Assembly (NCBI GenBank): GCA_036346375.1
Contig: CM070506.1
Span: 3,038,001 to 3,102,000, forward strand
Direction: 5' to 3'
DNA length: 64,000 nt
Origin: Guadua angustifolia
Lineage: Eukaryota; Streptophyta; Magnoliopsida; Poales; Poaceae
Below are positions 10,055 through 21,456 of the stretch, piece after piece (positions within the stretch are counted from its first letter, which is position 1; the number at the start of each line of letters is the position of its first letter). The notes beneath the pieces were generated by a model. The model made no database searches, was not told where the DNA came from, and saw only the letters and a program-made list of their open reading frames with translations. The position numbers were made by a program, and so were the translations under genes.

Positions 10055-12804
10055 GTAAGCTCCAGATGCAGATCCATGATGTTTCTGTGAAAATTGATGA
10101 TTCTGTTCTCATTCGATGATATGTGACTGGGTAGTGGCAGTATTATAGATTAGAACAGATCTCTTTTGGTCTCCATTTATGATTTCAGTGGAGTGAAATG
10201 CTTGGGTGCGAATTTAGGTTTAATAATTGAAGAGGGCAAGCACACCGAAACAAATTTTGGCGAGATTCTGTTCTCATTTGGATCCTAGTTCATGTTCTTG
10301 CCAAATTTTTTGCTAATTTGTGGGCAATCAAATTGATGACCAAATTTTGGTGCAAATTGTGGTAAATTTTTGCACAAACAAAACTACCAGACTAGTTAAG
10401 TTTGAGTTGTTGCTATGTTGCATAGATATATCGTTCAGAATGGGCATACCAATGTGTTGATTTTTTCACCTTTTTTGCGAAAAAATATGTTGATTTTCAT
10501 GGAAGTATTGCTATGCAGAAGTATATTATTGATACAAATGGGTTGCTACTTTTAACCTTCTAACTTTTAAGTAAACTGCTGTATCTACTGAAAAACCACA
10601 ACTACAAATAGGTGCAAATTGGTAGACTTTCAGAAGTTGCTGCAAATTTTCATATGCGTTCAATCCAATTGGATTGAATGGTATCAGGTTAACAACCTGT
10701 TAGTGATTAAGAGAACAGAATGATGATTTCATTTCAATTTAGGCATCAGGATGAAAATATAAGAAATATTGTAAAGCACTTGAACACTCGTCGTGGTCAT
10801 AGCCTTATGTGCTTTCTGACTAAAAACGAAAATGATTTGAAGCACATATTCAGACACAAGCAGTTCAGATGGTTGCCAATATTTTTGCCAAAAAGAAAAG
10901 ACAACCTCAACTAGACAAATTGAAGATGTTACTGTGAACTCAAGGTATCTAAAGGAAATTTGGGGTATAAGACTAACTATACACAGAGGTCAACTGCAAC
11001 CAAATAGGCAATCATTGAACATTAATACCACTGGTAGCAGTACGAGTGGGTAGAATGATGATTATCCAGGATAAGTATAGTGCAACTAGATGACTGTCAA
11101 TATTTTTAGAGCAGATACAAGAAATAATTATAAAAAGATAATCAGGAACTAAAGATAAAATGTAGTAATGCAATAGAAAGTATCTCACCGCTTTAACCGC
11201 TACCCTGATGATTTTGCTCATCGCTGCCAACTGCCAGCTATGGCTCTTCCCCACCTAGGAGCCATGGCAGTTCATGCTGGCATACTTATGTTCAGTGTCA
11301 TGCTGGCATACTTATGTTCAGTGTCATTTTCATAGGAGCCGTGGCAGGAGTCTGGCACAACGAAAAAGGAGAGAAGATGCATTCAGTTGAGATAGACACA
11401 CAAATTGCATTGTCGTGTGTTCATACCAAATAAAAGAGACGATGCAGCTGGACTCTGGAATACAAGTAATACAGCTAGAATGCAGCTAGAACTGCATCTC
11501 AGCAAGGTTCAGGCAAAGTTGGGAGGTGGAAAATCAACTTTGTGTCAACCCAAAAGTATGTTTCTTGTTTTGATTTGCTGGTTCTTTCTCATGACTCAAT
11601 TCATCCAAAATCTTGTGCCACTATGAGATGAGCTGCTTCAATAGGGTATCAAATGAAAACAAATTGCCTCACATAATTTTGCCCAAGAAAAGAATTAGGT
11701 AACGATTAACATCAGATCTACCATTCTTTGCCCAAGAAAAGTATGTTTCTTGTTTTGATTTGCTGGTTCTTTCACATTAACATCAGATCCACCATTCTTT
11801 GCCGAAAAAAAGAATTAGGTAACGATGCTCCTTAATTTACCAGCCGATTTGGGATCCATACCTTCGATTGCTGCCATCTGCCACCCCCATCTGCCATGCT
11901 TTCGCAAATCACCATCACCTATGGAAATTTTGAGGAGGCGGAGACTCGATCCAGAGACTCGATGCGGAGGAGCCTATGAGGAGGCAGAAACCCTAGAGAT
12001 GCGGACTTGCGGAGGACTCGATGCGACGATGTAGGAGAGACGAACTCAATGCAGAGAAGAAGAACTAGATGCGGAAGGGAAGAGATGCTGCAATGCGGAA
12101 AGATGAACTCGACGCGGAGGAAAAGAACTCGATGTGTGGAGGAGCGGAGTTGAGGCGATGCAGATGAGCAGAGTTGCGGCGGAGATGCGGTGGTGCAGAG
12201 AAGCGGAGTTGCGCACCGCTGCGGAGAAACAATCAAGCAAAACGATGTGGGCTTCGTGGGCTAACATCCAAGCGCCGCTTAATTATTTAAGTGGGTTGTG
12301 GGTGTAGACTTTAGGATTTATGTGGGCCAAATTATGCGGGTAAGTGGACAGCCCGTGACCACTTTCATCCCTAGACTTGGGCAATGACTCTGAAAAGTTC
12401 CATCAACTTCATAGTTTTGCAATCATGTCTAAATCTTGACATATACTATGCAAGTATACATAACACCATCACATCTCGAGTAGTTCTAGTGATTTTTAGA
12501 GAAGAAAGGACTTGTAGTCAGTCAAATCAATAAGGATGGCATAATACATGATGTGGTCTGCATTGCCAGATCCCTAAAAGGACTACTCGGCTAATCTTTT
12601 TTGCTGTCAAACTTCATCTTTTTTGCTTGAAAATGAAACTAAGCCAAGAGATGTCAAAACTTCGTCTTTTTTGCTGTTCTTATCGTAGAAACTGAAACTT
12701 CCCTGATCATTGAAATTGTATGCTTGTGTTTAGTTTAAACTAAACTGTCACATCTTTGCTATTTAGTTCATTAGTTGTTCTTGTTTAACCATCATTGTCC
12801 TTAG
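10055..12804 (+). other. Long intron-like region of the Harbinger element
   Basis: AT-rich and without recognisable coding sequence. It holds a perfect 26-bp tandem duplication (TCATGCTGGCATACTTATG... at 11272 and 11298) and dispersed direct repeats: AGTATGTTTCTTGTTTTGAT at about 11554 and 11740, and ACATCAGATCYACCATTCTTTGCC at about 11710 and 11781. From 11920 to 12240 a purine-rich block with repeated CTCGATGCGGA words looks like a leader exon of something reading on the minus strand. The end at 12804 is an acceptor, TTGTCCTTAG. Confidence 0.4.
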
Positions 12805-13477
12805 ATTGAAAAACCCACAAGGGCCAAAGCAACTTGGGATTCATTTGCAAATGGAGTGTTCATACAAATATGTGTAGAAAAAGTTCATGCCAACAACAGG
12901 CCGCAACAATGCTTGAATAACAGAGGTTATTAGAACCTTATGCAAAAGTTCCATGAACACACGAAGAGGACATATACCCGCTTGCAATTGAAAAACAGAT
13001 GGGATACCTTGAAACACCATTATGTGATGTGGAAACAACTGAATAGAAGAGCTTCGGGTTTGGGAAGGGATCCTGCCACTGGTTGCATTCTTGCTAGTGA
13101 TAAATGGTGGAAAGAATAAGACATGAGTGGTACATATGTTGTTTATGATGATGTACAAATGAAATGTGGCAAATTACATAGGTTGCTTATTTTGTTTTCA
13201 GGCCATGCCAGGTTGCCATATCTTCTGGTATGCACCACTTGGGCATGAAGAAGAGCTAAGCATTATGTTTGATGATGCAAGCTGTATAAATGAGTCTGTA
13301 ATGATACCAGGAGTTGATGGGGCAGCCCATGTGGACTTTGAAGATGGAGGTGCAGAGGGAGAGGGCAGTGGTACACATGGAGTCTCTCTCAATGTAGACA
13401 AGCAAACCAAAGAGAAAAGGTCTACTCAAAGCTCACCTAAGGGAAAGAAGGTGAAGAGGACCTTTAGAGATATCTAG
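12805..13477 (+). pseudogene. Myb/SANT-like DNA-binding protein of the Harbinger element (ORF1), broken
   Basis: The exon 12805-13119 encodes a Myb/SANT-like (trihelix-type) domain: ATWDSFANGVF, then NNRPQQCLNNRGY, then YTRLQLKNRWDTLKHHYVMWK, RASGLGRDPATGC and DKWWKE, the order seen in PIF/Harbinger ORF1 proteins, which bind the element's ends and help the transposase. After an intron ending in TTTCAG near 13200 the frame continues with AMPGCHIFWYAPLGHEEELS and an acidic, Lys-rich tail to 13477. An in-frame TAG interrupts the SANT domain after NNRGY, and further stops follow, so the gene is dead. Confidence 0.7.
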
Positions 13478-13549
13478 ATGAAGCACATTGTCGACTTATA
13501 GGAGAGATTTGAGACTAGCAAGAATTTTATCAATTCTACAAGTACTACA

Positions 13550-14338
13550 GTGGTTGATCCCGTTAGGCAAGAGATAGCTAAAATGCTTGATTTGGTTATT
13601 GAAGTTGGCGCTGAAGAAGGCAATGACGAGCACTACTCCGCGACACATATACCTATAACTATGCCATTAAGTGAACAACCTAAGTACATTCGGAGACATG
13701 GATATCCTACACAAAATGTCATGGCTATTTGTGACTTCAATATGAGATTCACTTTGGTTGTGACTGGTTGGCCTGGGTCTGTTCATGACACTTGTGTATT
13801 CTTGGACACTATTATGTTCACCTTCAAGGAAAAATTTCCCCATCCTCCAGAAGGTAACTGATTCTCTTAAGTAAATGTTGTCCCCAACCCATATATTAAA
13901 TGCCAACTCAAATTTATTTTAGGGAAATACTACCTTGTTGATTCAAGATACCCTATTCAAAAGGGTTATCTACCACCATATAAGGACCAGAGATACCATA
14001 TACCTGAATTCCAACAAGGTCATCGACCAATTGGATTGAAAGAAGTGTTCAACCATGCGCACTCATCCCTACGAAATGTGATTGAACGTGCATTTGGAGT
14101 TCTCAAGATGAAATGGCGTATTCTCTTGAATGTGCCTAGTTACCCAATAGAGAAGCAAGCAAAAATCATTATGGCTATGATGGCTCTACACAATTTCATT
14201 ATAGACAACGCTTTAGATGATGCTCATTTTGATAATCCAGAAATAGATGAAGCCTATGTTGAAGGAGATATGTCAAATGAAGATATTGAGGAAAATGGTG
14301 ATGAAACCACAGAGGATGATGATTATAATCTATCCTGA
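13550..14338 (+). pseudogene. PIF/Harbinger transposase (DDE_Tnp_4) remnant
   Basis: Exon 13550-13853 and exon 13923-14338 are joined by a short intron with GTAACT donor and TTTTAG acceptor. The product has GYPTQNVMAICDFNMRFT, GWPGSVHDTCVF, KYYLVDSRYPIQKGYLPPYK, and RNVIERAFGVLKMKWRILL with ALHNFI, the hallmarks of the Harbinger nuclease that cuts and joins the element. The second Asp (LVDSRY) and the Glu (VIERAF) are present. The first acidic residue, normally in an Asp-Gly-Thr-His motif, reads Ser-Ala-Thr-His, and everything N-terminal to it has been replaced by the tail of the upstream SANT-like gene. It ends in an Asp/Glu-rich tail and a TGA. It cannot be active. Confidence 0.8.
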
Positions 14339-14354
14339 AGGGGGCCTAGTAGTC

Positions 14355-15536
14355 TGTCGGCGTACTTCGTGCTAGGGTACCCTCTCCTCCTTGTTAGAAG
14401 GGCCGCATGGTGCGAAGCCATGACAGAGGTGGCGGGAGGCGAGCAAGCCCTCTTGGCTGGCGACCACGCCGCATGGCGGCCAAGCGAGCAGGTGGGCGAG
14501 CAAGCCCTGCTGCAGGCGGCACTTGCGCGTGGCTACAGCAAGCAAGTGTCGAGCAAGCCTGCTGCCAGGCGGCCCGTGCGCCGGCGTGGCGGCTGGCGGC
14601 AGGTGGGCGAGCAAGCCCTCTTGTCGAGACTGCTCGCACCGCGTGGCGGCCTGGTGAGCAAGTGGGCGAGCAAGCCCTGCTATCGGGCGATCGCACCGCG
14701 TGGCGGCCTGGCAAGCAAGTGGGCGATCACTCCCCATTGCCGGGCAACCACGCTGCGTGGCGGCCTGGCGAGCAGGTGGGTGAGCACGCCCTGCTACCGG
14801 GTGGCTGCACCGCGTGGTGGCCTAGCGAGCAGGTGGGCGATCACGCCCTGCTACCGGGCGACTACGCCAGGAGGTCGGTCGAAGAAGCCGGGGGACACCG
14901 CCGGTCAGACATGAAGACGTACATCGGCAAAATAGGGAGCTTCACCTTGAAGTCTTCTCCCTCGACCACCCGTGCCAGAACCATTAAATGCGCGTTGCTT
15001 TGCTGACAACATGATAGCTTATCCCTTTGACGTACTGCACCTAACCCATCCTATATGGGTCATTTCCCAGGCAAACCGGGCGGAGTTGGATGATGGTACA
15101 AAGAATGAGGTCAGAGGATGGGGCAATAGTGACTAATGTAATAAATGAAGTGTAATCATTGTAATATCATCCTTCTTACCTACCCGAGCCAGCCTAGCCT
15201 ATATAAGGGGGGCTCGATGCATGGAGGAAGGAGGGAGACGAAAAAAGAAAACTAGAAGAAGGGAAGGGAAGAAGAACAACTCGGTGGTTCAAGTAGAATC
15301 CGGGGTAGGGATTGTGTACTTGTAATCCTCCCGAAACACATTAACAAGAGCGGGAAGCAGGACGTAGGGCTATTACCCACATCGGGGGCCCAAACCTGGG
15401 TACATCGACGTGTTCTTTGATCTTTGCTTGTGTGGATCCCTGGAGAGAGCCCATAGGTGTCCTGCCGTGAAGACCCCCTCTATCGAACCTCGAATCCCTT
15501 CGAGGCATAATAGCTGGTCGGCGAAAAACGCCGACA
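14355..15536 (+). mobile_element. 5' LTR of the Tat-type gypsy element
   Basis: Runs from TGTCGGCGTACTTCG to AAAAACGCCGACA, with the inverted ends TGTCGGCG/CGCCGACA. A TATA box (CTATATAAGG) lies at 15199-15208. It contains the GC-rich minisatellite at 14430-14890. Confidence 0.9.
14430..14890. repeat. Minisatellite in the gypsy LTR
   Basis: A unit of about 57-60 bp built on GGTGGGCGAGCAAGCCCTGC and CGCGTGGCGGCCTGGCGAGC is repeated about seven times; the 3' LTR has the equivalent block at 23830-24250. Long open frames on both strands here come from the repeat. Confidence 0.8.
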
Positions 15537-15557
15537 GCGGCACGCCAGGTAGGGGGA
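15537..15557 (+). other. Primer binding site region of the gypsy element
   Basis: GCGGCACGCCAGGTAGGGGG directly follows the 5' LTR. A site of the GGCGCGCCAGGTAGGGGG form is typical of Tat-lineage elements in grasses and differs from the initiator-Met site used by the other elements in this window. Confidence 0.65.
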
Positions 15558-15563
15558 GAGCGG

Positions 15564-17160
15564 TTGGCTCACCCTTTCATCTCTCCAATGGGTCTTTTCG
15601 ATCCGTCCGAAAGGATCCCGCCTCTGGAGATGGCGGGTTCGTGTTCTCAGCAAGAAGAATTGACGGAGGCTCGCAGCGCCCGCGACGCCTCCCAGCACTC
15701 CTGTCGGGTGGGGGACCATTTCACGCCCTCCCCGGAGGTGGGCGGCGTTGTCCCCTCGACGGTAGCAGAGCTGCTAGTTCAGCGGAGGCTGGCCATGGAA
15801 GAGGCCACTCCGGCCCATAATCTGCGTGTCGTCCATCTCCTCTTGGACCACACACCAGTGGAACTTGCAGGAGACACCCTAGTCACGCCGTGGCTGCGGA
15901 ACATTGCCTCACTGATAGATGTGACTCGGCTCCGTGTTGTGGCGCTTGAGAGGCCGGGTACCTCCGGTGCCCCTCTATCAGGGTGGTGTGCGGATCGCAC
16001 CCAAGCTTCCAGTCACCCGAGCAGGAAGCACTCTGGTCAGGAGGGCTGGAGCAAAGGAAAGGGCTTGCTAGATGTGGACCCCATTGGTGCGGGGGGCCGC
16101 ACAACTGCCGACGTGTCTCCCAGGCACTAGGGAGGCCGTGAGGATTTGAGGGCGCAGTTGGAGAAGCGTCGCCAGTGGCGCGGCAATGATTTGCGTGATG
16201 TACTACACTATAGGCGGATGGTTCCTCAGGGCGACCACTCCTCCAGTGATACCTACTCGTGGGATAAGGAGGAAGCCCTCTCCTCCGAGTCCTTGAAGAG
16301 CCGAGATCCGCGCTCCCTAGCACGGTCTCTGGTAGGGGTTCAGTGGATGGCGTAGCTCCCCTCTGGCGTCGGGTGCAGAGCCTTCTCGGTCAGGCTGCGC
16401 CGCGTGGCATGGCCAGAGAGGTTTCGCCCAGCGTCCATCGAGAAGTATGATGACACCACCAACCCGGAGGAGTTCTTGTAGATATACACGACGGTGGTGC
16501 AGGCCGCGGGTAGGTCTGAAAAGGCCATGGCCAACTACTTCCCGACAGCCCTAACGGGATCTACCTATTCTTGGCTGTTGAACCTCCCGCGAGGGTTAGT
16601 ACACTCGTGGGACGAGTTGTGTGACCTCTTCGTCACCAACTTCCAAGGGTCATACACGCAGCCGAGCGTAGAGGATGATCTTCATGCCCTCGAGCAGGAG
16701 TAAGGGGAGTCGTTGCGTGACTTCATTCGGCGGTTTAGCTATTGCCAAAACACGATCCCCTAGATCTCCGAGCAGTCCGTCATCATTGCCTTTCGAAGAG
16801 GCATCCAGGACCACAAGATACGGGAGAAGATGGCTACTCGCAATTTCACCACCACTTCCGAGCTGTTCTCCCTAGCGCACAAGTGCGTCGCAGGCGTAGC
16901 TTCGGAAGAAAGTACGGCTTTGACCAGCGGTCATGGCGGAGATGGAGATTGGGACCCGAAGGTCACGGCCGTGGCGGGAAGAAAGAATCGTGAGGCGACT
17001 AAGCTTGGCGAGTCGACCGCGAGTCGTCTTTCGAGGGCATCAGGTCACGATGGCGCGACCGCCACGACCGGCGAGGTGATCACCGCAACCGACAGGATGA
17101 CCACCGCGACCGGCGAAATGACCGCCACGAGGAGAAGGAGGGCAGGCCTTGCTGCCTGAT
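15564..17160 (+). pseudogene. gag of the Tat-type gypsy element, broken
   Basis: The capsid part is recognisable at about 16400-16870: PERFRPASIEKYDDTTNPEE, ANYFPTALTGSTYSWLLNLP, SWDELCDLFVTNFQGSYTQP, ESLRDFIRRFSYCQNTIP and IREKMATRNFTTTSELFSLA, as in the Retrotrans_gag family, which packages the element's RNA. The coding stretch is split over several frames with stops (for example after PEEFL and after ALEQE). The N-terminal part from 15564 is open for 188 codons but not recognisable by domain. Ends in Arg/Thr-rich degenerate repeats near 17160. Confidence 0.75.
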
Positions 17161-17312
17161 CCACAGATCCAACAGGCATGACTTGGCCAGCTGCCAGGTC
17201 ATGAGCAAGATGGTAGAGCAGTGCCTCAAGGAGCATCGTCCCCGTGACGACGATCAAGATGAAGACCCTACCCCGTTGGCTTCGGTAGGCAGACATCTGA
17301 TGGCGTATATCC

Positions 17313-18011
17313 ATGGTGGCTCGCCACCTATCCCTCAACACCGGTACAAGTGGTGATGAGGAAGTCTGCGCGTATCAGACCGAGCCCGAGGCGTGTAGGC
17401 CACTGAAGTGGTCAGAGGAGCCAATCACTTTCAGTCGGGCTGACCATCCTGAGAGCACTGCCAGCCTGGGTCACCTTCCGATCATGGTTTCGCCCATGAT
17501 TCGGAACGTGAAGCTTGGGCGGGTGCTCGTGGACGGAGGGAGCTCCATCAACCTCTTGTCCTACGAAGCGTTTCTAGCGCTCCAGATATCACGGCTAGAG
17601 CTGCGCCCGGCCCTACCTTTCTACGGGGTCACCCTAGGGGCTGGTTCAATGCCCCTGGGCCAGGTGCACCTCCCCGTCACCTTTGGAGATGAGAGCAACT
17701 ACTGTACGAAAGTGGTGGACTTTGAGGTCACCGACTTCGACCTTCCATACAACGCCTTGCTTGGCCAACCGGCGTTGGTCAAGTTCATGGTGGTAACCCA
17801 CTATGCATACATGGTGGTGAAGATAGCAAGGCCCAGTGGCCCCATAGTCGTCGGGTGGACAGGCTGGAAGCCTTGCGCTGCCATAAGCAGGCATTGGACC
17901 TGGGCGGCGCCACTTGTGCTAGGGAAGTTGATGCTGCCTGCTTTGGAGCCCCTCCGACGAAGACCCGTGCCTCGCCTGGTTCATCCGATGAGGTTAAGGT
18001 GGTCTCCCTGA
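17313..18011 (+). pseudogene. Retropepsin-like protease of the gypsy element
   Basis: An open frame of 232 codons encodes an aspartic protease domain: GRVLVDGGSSINLLSYEAF has the DGGSS active-site loop used by Tat-lineage elements in place of DSGAS, followed by FYGVTLGAGSMPLG, VTFGDESNYCTKVVDFEV and YNALLGQPALVKFMVVTHYA. The enzyme would cut the gag-pol polyprotein. It is separated from the RT frame by a frameshift and stops near 18010-18130, so the polyprotein cannot be made intact. Confidence 0.85.
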
Positions 18012-18130
18012 GTGTGGCCGAGCCCGAGAAGACCGTGAAGGTGGGCGTCCACCTTGACGCCAAATAGGAAAGCACGCTCATCACCTTCCTCTGGTCTAAC
18101 TTCAACGTATTTGCCTAGTAACTGTCCGAC

Positions 18131-19009
18131 ATGACTGGGGTCCCCAGGGAGGTGATCGAGCACCGACTGACAATGCTTCCAGGAGTGCACTCGGTGCAAC
18201 AAAAGGTCCGGAGACATGCACCAGAGCGACAAGATGCCATTCAGGAGGAAGTGGAGAAGCTGCTACGCGCGAGCATCATTAGGGAAGTCTCTCACTCCGA
18301 GTGGCTTGCCAATCCCATGCTCGTCAAGAAGTTCAACAGGAAGTGGCGAATGTGCGTCAATTTCACCGACCTCAACAAGGCCTGCCCGAAGGATCCGTAC
18401 CCCTTGTCGCACATTGATCTCATCGTCGACTCTACGGTGGGGTGCGAGCTGCTGTGCTTTCTAGATGTGTACTCTGGGTACCATCAGATTAGCATGACGG
18501 CAGAGAACGAAGAAAAGACTACTTTTGTAACCCCAATGGGCATTTATTGTTATATCAGAATGGCATTTGGGTTAAAGAATGCTGGTCCCACTTATCAGCG
18601 TGCTATGCATACCTTTTTCCGTTCGCAGATAGGACGGAACCTCGAGGTGTATGTCGATGACCTGGTGGTGAAGGCCAAGGAGGGCGAGGGATTGGTTGGA
18701 GATCTGGAACAAACCTTCACCAATCTTCGGAAGAATTGTCTAAAGCTCAACCCCGAGAAGTGCGTGTTTGGCGTGCCCTCTGGAAAGTTGCTCAGGTTCC
18801 TAGTGTCTAGCCGAGGCATTGAGGCTAACCCCGACAAAATAGTGGCCATCGAGCACATGAAGCCACCGACTCAGCTCAAGCAAGTACAGTGCCTTGCTGG
18901 ACGACTAGCCTCCCTTGGGCGGTTTATCGCTTGTTTGGGAGAAAGAAGCCTGCCCCTGTTCAAGTCGCTGAAGAAGACCAACCATTTCGAGTGGACCCCG
19001 GAGGCCTAG
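18131..19009 (+). pseudogene. Reverse transcriptase of the gypsy element
   Basis: The 292-codon frame carries the RT domain in order: IREVSHSEWLANPMLVKK, KWRMCVNFTDLNKACPKDPY, CFLDVYSGYHQISM, KTTFVTPMGIYCYIRMAFGL with NAGPTYQRAM, and YVDDLVVKA, the catalytic YxDD box. It ends at an in-frame TAG (GGAGGCCTAG) where most relatives have a Gln codon, after FEWTPEA. Locally this is the best-preserved gene of the element. Confidence 0.9.
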
Positions 19010-19051
19010 CACGCATTTGAATACCTAAAGAAGTATCTTTCCTCTCCGCTA

Positions 19052-19640
19052 GTGCTGGTCGCCCTCAAGATTGGCGAGCCGTTACTTCTGTATATTGCGG
19101 CAACTCCTGCAGTGGTAAGCACAGTACTGGTGGCGGAGAGGGAAGGCATCCAGAAGTCGGTCTACTACGTCAGCAAGGTGTTACATAAAGCAGAGACTAG
19201 ATACCCGCAGGCACAGAAGATGTTGTACGCCGTCCTAGTGGCATCCAGGAAGCTGCGACATTACTTCCAGGGACGGGAGATTACGATGGTCACTGCCTAT
19301 CCCCTGTGGGAGATCCTCCACAATCGAGAAGCCAAGGGCCGTGTTGCCAAGTGGTTAGTAGAGTTCGGGGAATTCTGTCTCAAGTTCACCCCCCGCACCG
19401 CTATCAAGAGTCAAAAATGGCGGAGTTAAATCCTTGAGTGGACTCTGCCACTCTTGGGCTGAAAGATACCGCGCCTTCTCCTAGACTTTATTCTTGACGG
19501 CTCCTTGGGCTTGAGGCGCTGGGGTGGGGTTGTCCTAGCCTCCCGACCGGTGGCATCCTCCGGTATGTGGTCGTCCTGGACTTCAAGGCCACCAACAACA
19601 CTGCCAAGTATGAAGGTCTACTGGCGGGGCTACACGTGCG
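19052..19640 (+). pseudogene. RNase H and second RNase H remnant
   Basis: 19052-19429 encodes the RNase H following the RT, with [40 protein letters not shown] and [12 protein letters not shown]. After stops and a deletion, 19565-19640 encodes YVVVLDFKATNNTAKYEGLL, which matches the additional archaeal-type RNase H found only in Tat-lineage elements. The sequence then jumps into the start of integrase, so the rest of this second domain is deleted. Confidence 0.75.
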
Positions 19641-19679
19641 GGAGCCATATGTCCAGTGGAACGCTGGTTGGAAAAGCGT

Positions 19680-20655
19680 TCCGCCAAGGATTCTATTGGC
19701 CTACTGCCCTCTAGGATGCTTGCGAGCTAGTGAGGAGATGCGAGGCGTGCCAATTCTATGCCAGGCAGATCCACCGACCAGCTCAAGCTCTGCAAACCAT
19801 CTCGCTCTCTTGGCCATTCGTGGTCTGGGGGCAGGATATCCTTGGTCCGTTCTCGCGGGCCACATGGGGCTTCACCCATTTGTTCATCGCCATCGACAAG
19901 TTCACCAAATGGGTCGAAGCCAAGGTGGTGCGTGCCATTACAGCCTCCGCCGCCATCAAGTTCATGTGTGGGATCTTTACCTGCTTCGGAGTCGCCAACC
20001 TCATCATCACCGACAATGGCACCCAGTTCACCGGTAGCGGCATTCACAGAGTTACGCAATGAAATGGGCACCAAGGTGTGTTTCACCTCGATGGCCCACC
20101 CCAAACAATGGCGGCAGAGCGTGCGTGTGGCCCAGTGTTGAGGTCCTCAAGACGAGGCGTTGGTTGGCTCCTCAAGCGGGGACCGTGATGGACTGACGAA
20201 CTCCGGCGGTCTTGTGGTCGCCCGGACCATGCCCAGTAGAGGCGGCCGAGAACACCTTTCTTCCTAGTCTCTGGTGAGGCATTCTTCCGTCCGAGCTGTC
20301 TTTAGGCTCTCCACGCGTTTTGGCATTCAGTGAGGAGGGCTAGGAAGATCAACACCGAGAAGAAGTCAACTTCCTGAAGGAGGTCTTGTGATCGGCGACT
20401 CTATGTCTTTCGTGCAGTGAGAACCTCGAGCGATTACCACGCCACCCGGGTCCACAAGAGAACATTGGTAGTGGGTGACCTCGTCCTACACAGAATTTAG
20501 GGGCAGGCCAGTTGTAACAAGCTGTCTCCCCTGTGGGAGGGCCCCTTCAAGGTGGTCTTAGTCTCTCGACCTGGGGCGGTCCGATTGGCCACTAAGGATG
20601 GCCAAGAGCTAGCGAACTCCTAGAACTTAGAGATGCTGTGAAAATTTTACCCCTG
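19680..20655 (+). pseudogene. Integrase of the gypsy element, broken
   Basis: The zinc-binding part is partly present (FYWPTAL, VRRCEACQFYARQIHRPA). The core follows in the frame 19730-20062: WPFVVWGQDILGPFSRATWG with the first Asp, FIAIDKFTKWVEAKVV, and IITDNGTQFTG with the second Asp. The frame then breaks, and from about 20440 the C-terminal part reappears (KLSPLWEGPFKVVLVSRPGA, DGQELANS), ending near 20655. Several frameshifts and a deletion between 20062 and 20440 inactivate it. Confidence 0.85.
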
Positions 20656-21456
20656 AGTTCTGTAAGTGCTTGACGATCCACTCCGGTCGGCCAGGGAGTG
20701 GGTCTTTTCCTCCATTTAGCTGGTCAGCCGACGGCCAGTGATAAGTTAAGTTGATTGCCTCACGAGCTCCCTGTAAATCTTTTTTACTTGCCCCATTTTG
20801 CCCTGATGGGCCACGTTTTATGTGGTTGTCATTGGTACCGATAGCTTGACGGCTCCTTGTCAATAAGCGGTAACGCCAAGCGCATGTGTCGTGTGGGGAT
20901 GGGCGACCAGGGGGTTGAGTTCGGCATGGTCCTCCATGCGGCTAGCACACCTTGGGATGTCACCGCGAGCACCGCTGGCCCAAAAACCACCCCTGGAAAC
21001 CTGCTGCCTTGCCACACAGCACTATGGTCAGGTTTCGAGAGATCGCAAGGGTTTATGATCTGAAAGACAAAGGGACAATGACAATCACACACGCTGGGAC
21101 TTATGGTCCTTTGATCTTTTTCTTTCGTATCTTGCGTAACTTCTGCTCGTATTTGTAGCGGTTGTGTGCAAGTGCAGGAAGAATTCCAGAGCATCGATTT
21201 GGACTAAACCCCCATCATGGCACAGTTTGGGGGCTGGTCGCCTGGGGACTTAGGCAAACAAACACAGACAAGCATGCTCATGAACAGGCATTCAGGTAAG
21301 CGCAAAAGATAACCCTTTCGTTAAGTTTGCTAAAAGATGTATCTACATGGTTACAGCAAAAAAGAAAGGGAAAGAAAGGAATGAAGAAAACAAGGAGGGC
21401 CACCCGGGCCCTCATTCTTCATCGGTGACTTGGATGTGCCCGGGGTCATCCGCCGC
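20656..21456 (+). other. Non-coding region after integrase in the gypsy element
   Basis: Sequence between pol and the antisense gene. No domain is recognised on either strand. Long 3' non-coding regions are usual in Tat-lineage elements. Confidence 0.5.

Larger units (their letters stand above)
9488..14344 (+). mobile_element. PIF/Harbinger transposon, degenerate
   Basis: The left end GGCCCGTTGGGTACTGATTC, preceded by CTA, resembles PIF/Harbinger termini. Inside are a non-coding first exon, a Myb/SANT-like gene and a DDE transposase gene, all on the plus strand, which is the gene set of this superfamily. The right terminal repeat is not recognisable: the transposase stop at 14336-14338 is followed almost at once by GGGGGCCTA and then the gypsy insertion, so the right end is probably deleted. 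CCTA occurs at both presumed borders, which may be the remains of the target duplication. Confidence 0.6.

Noticed and set aside
11919..12267. Minus-strand Ser/Leu-rich open frames of up to 105 codons
   Set aside because: Made of repeated CTCCGCATCGAG-type words; a leader exon at most, with no domain.
13198..13410. Minus-strand open frame opposite the SANT-like exon
   Set aside because: Shadow of the plus-strand coding sequence; its Ser/Pro-rich product has no domain.
14369..15006. 181- and 199-codon open frames
   Set aside because: They come from the LTR minisatellite and are open on both strands.
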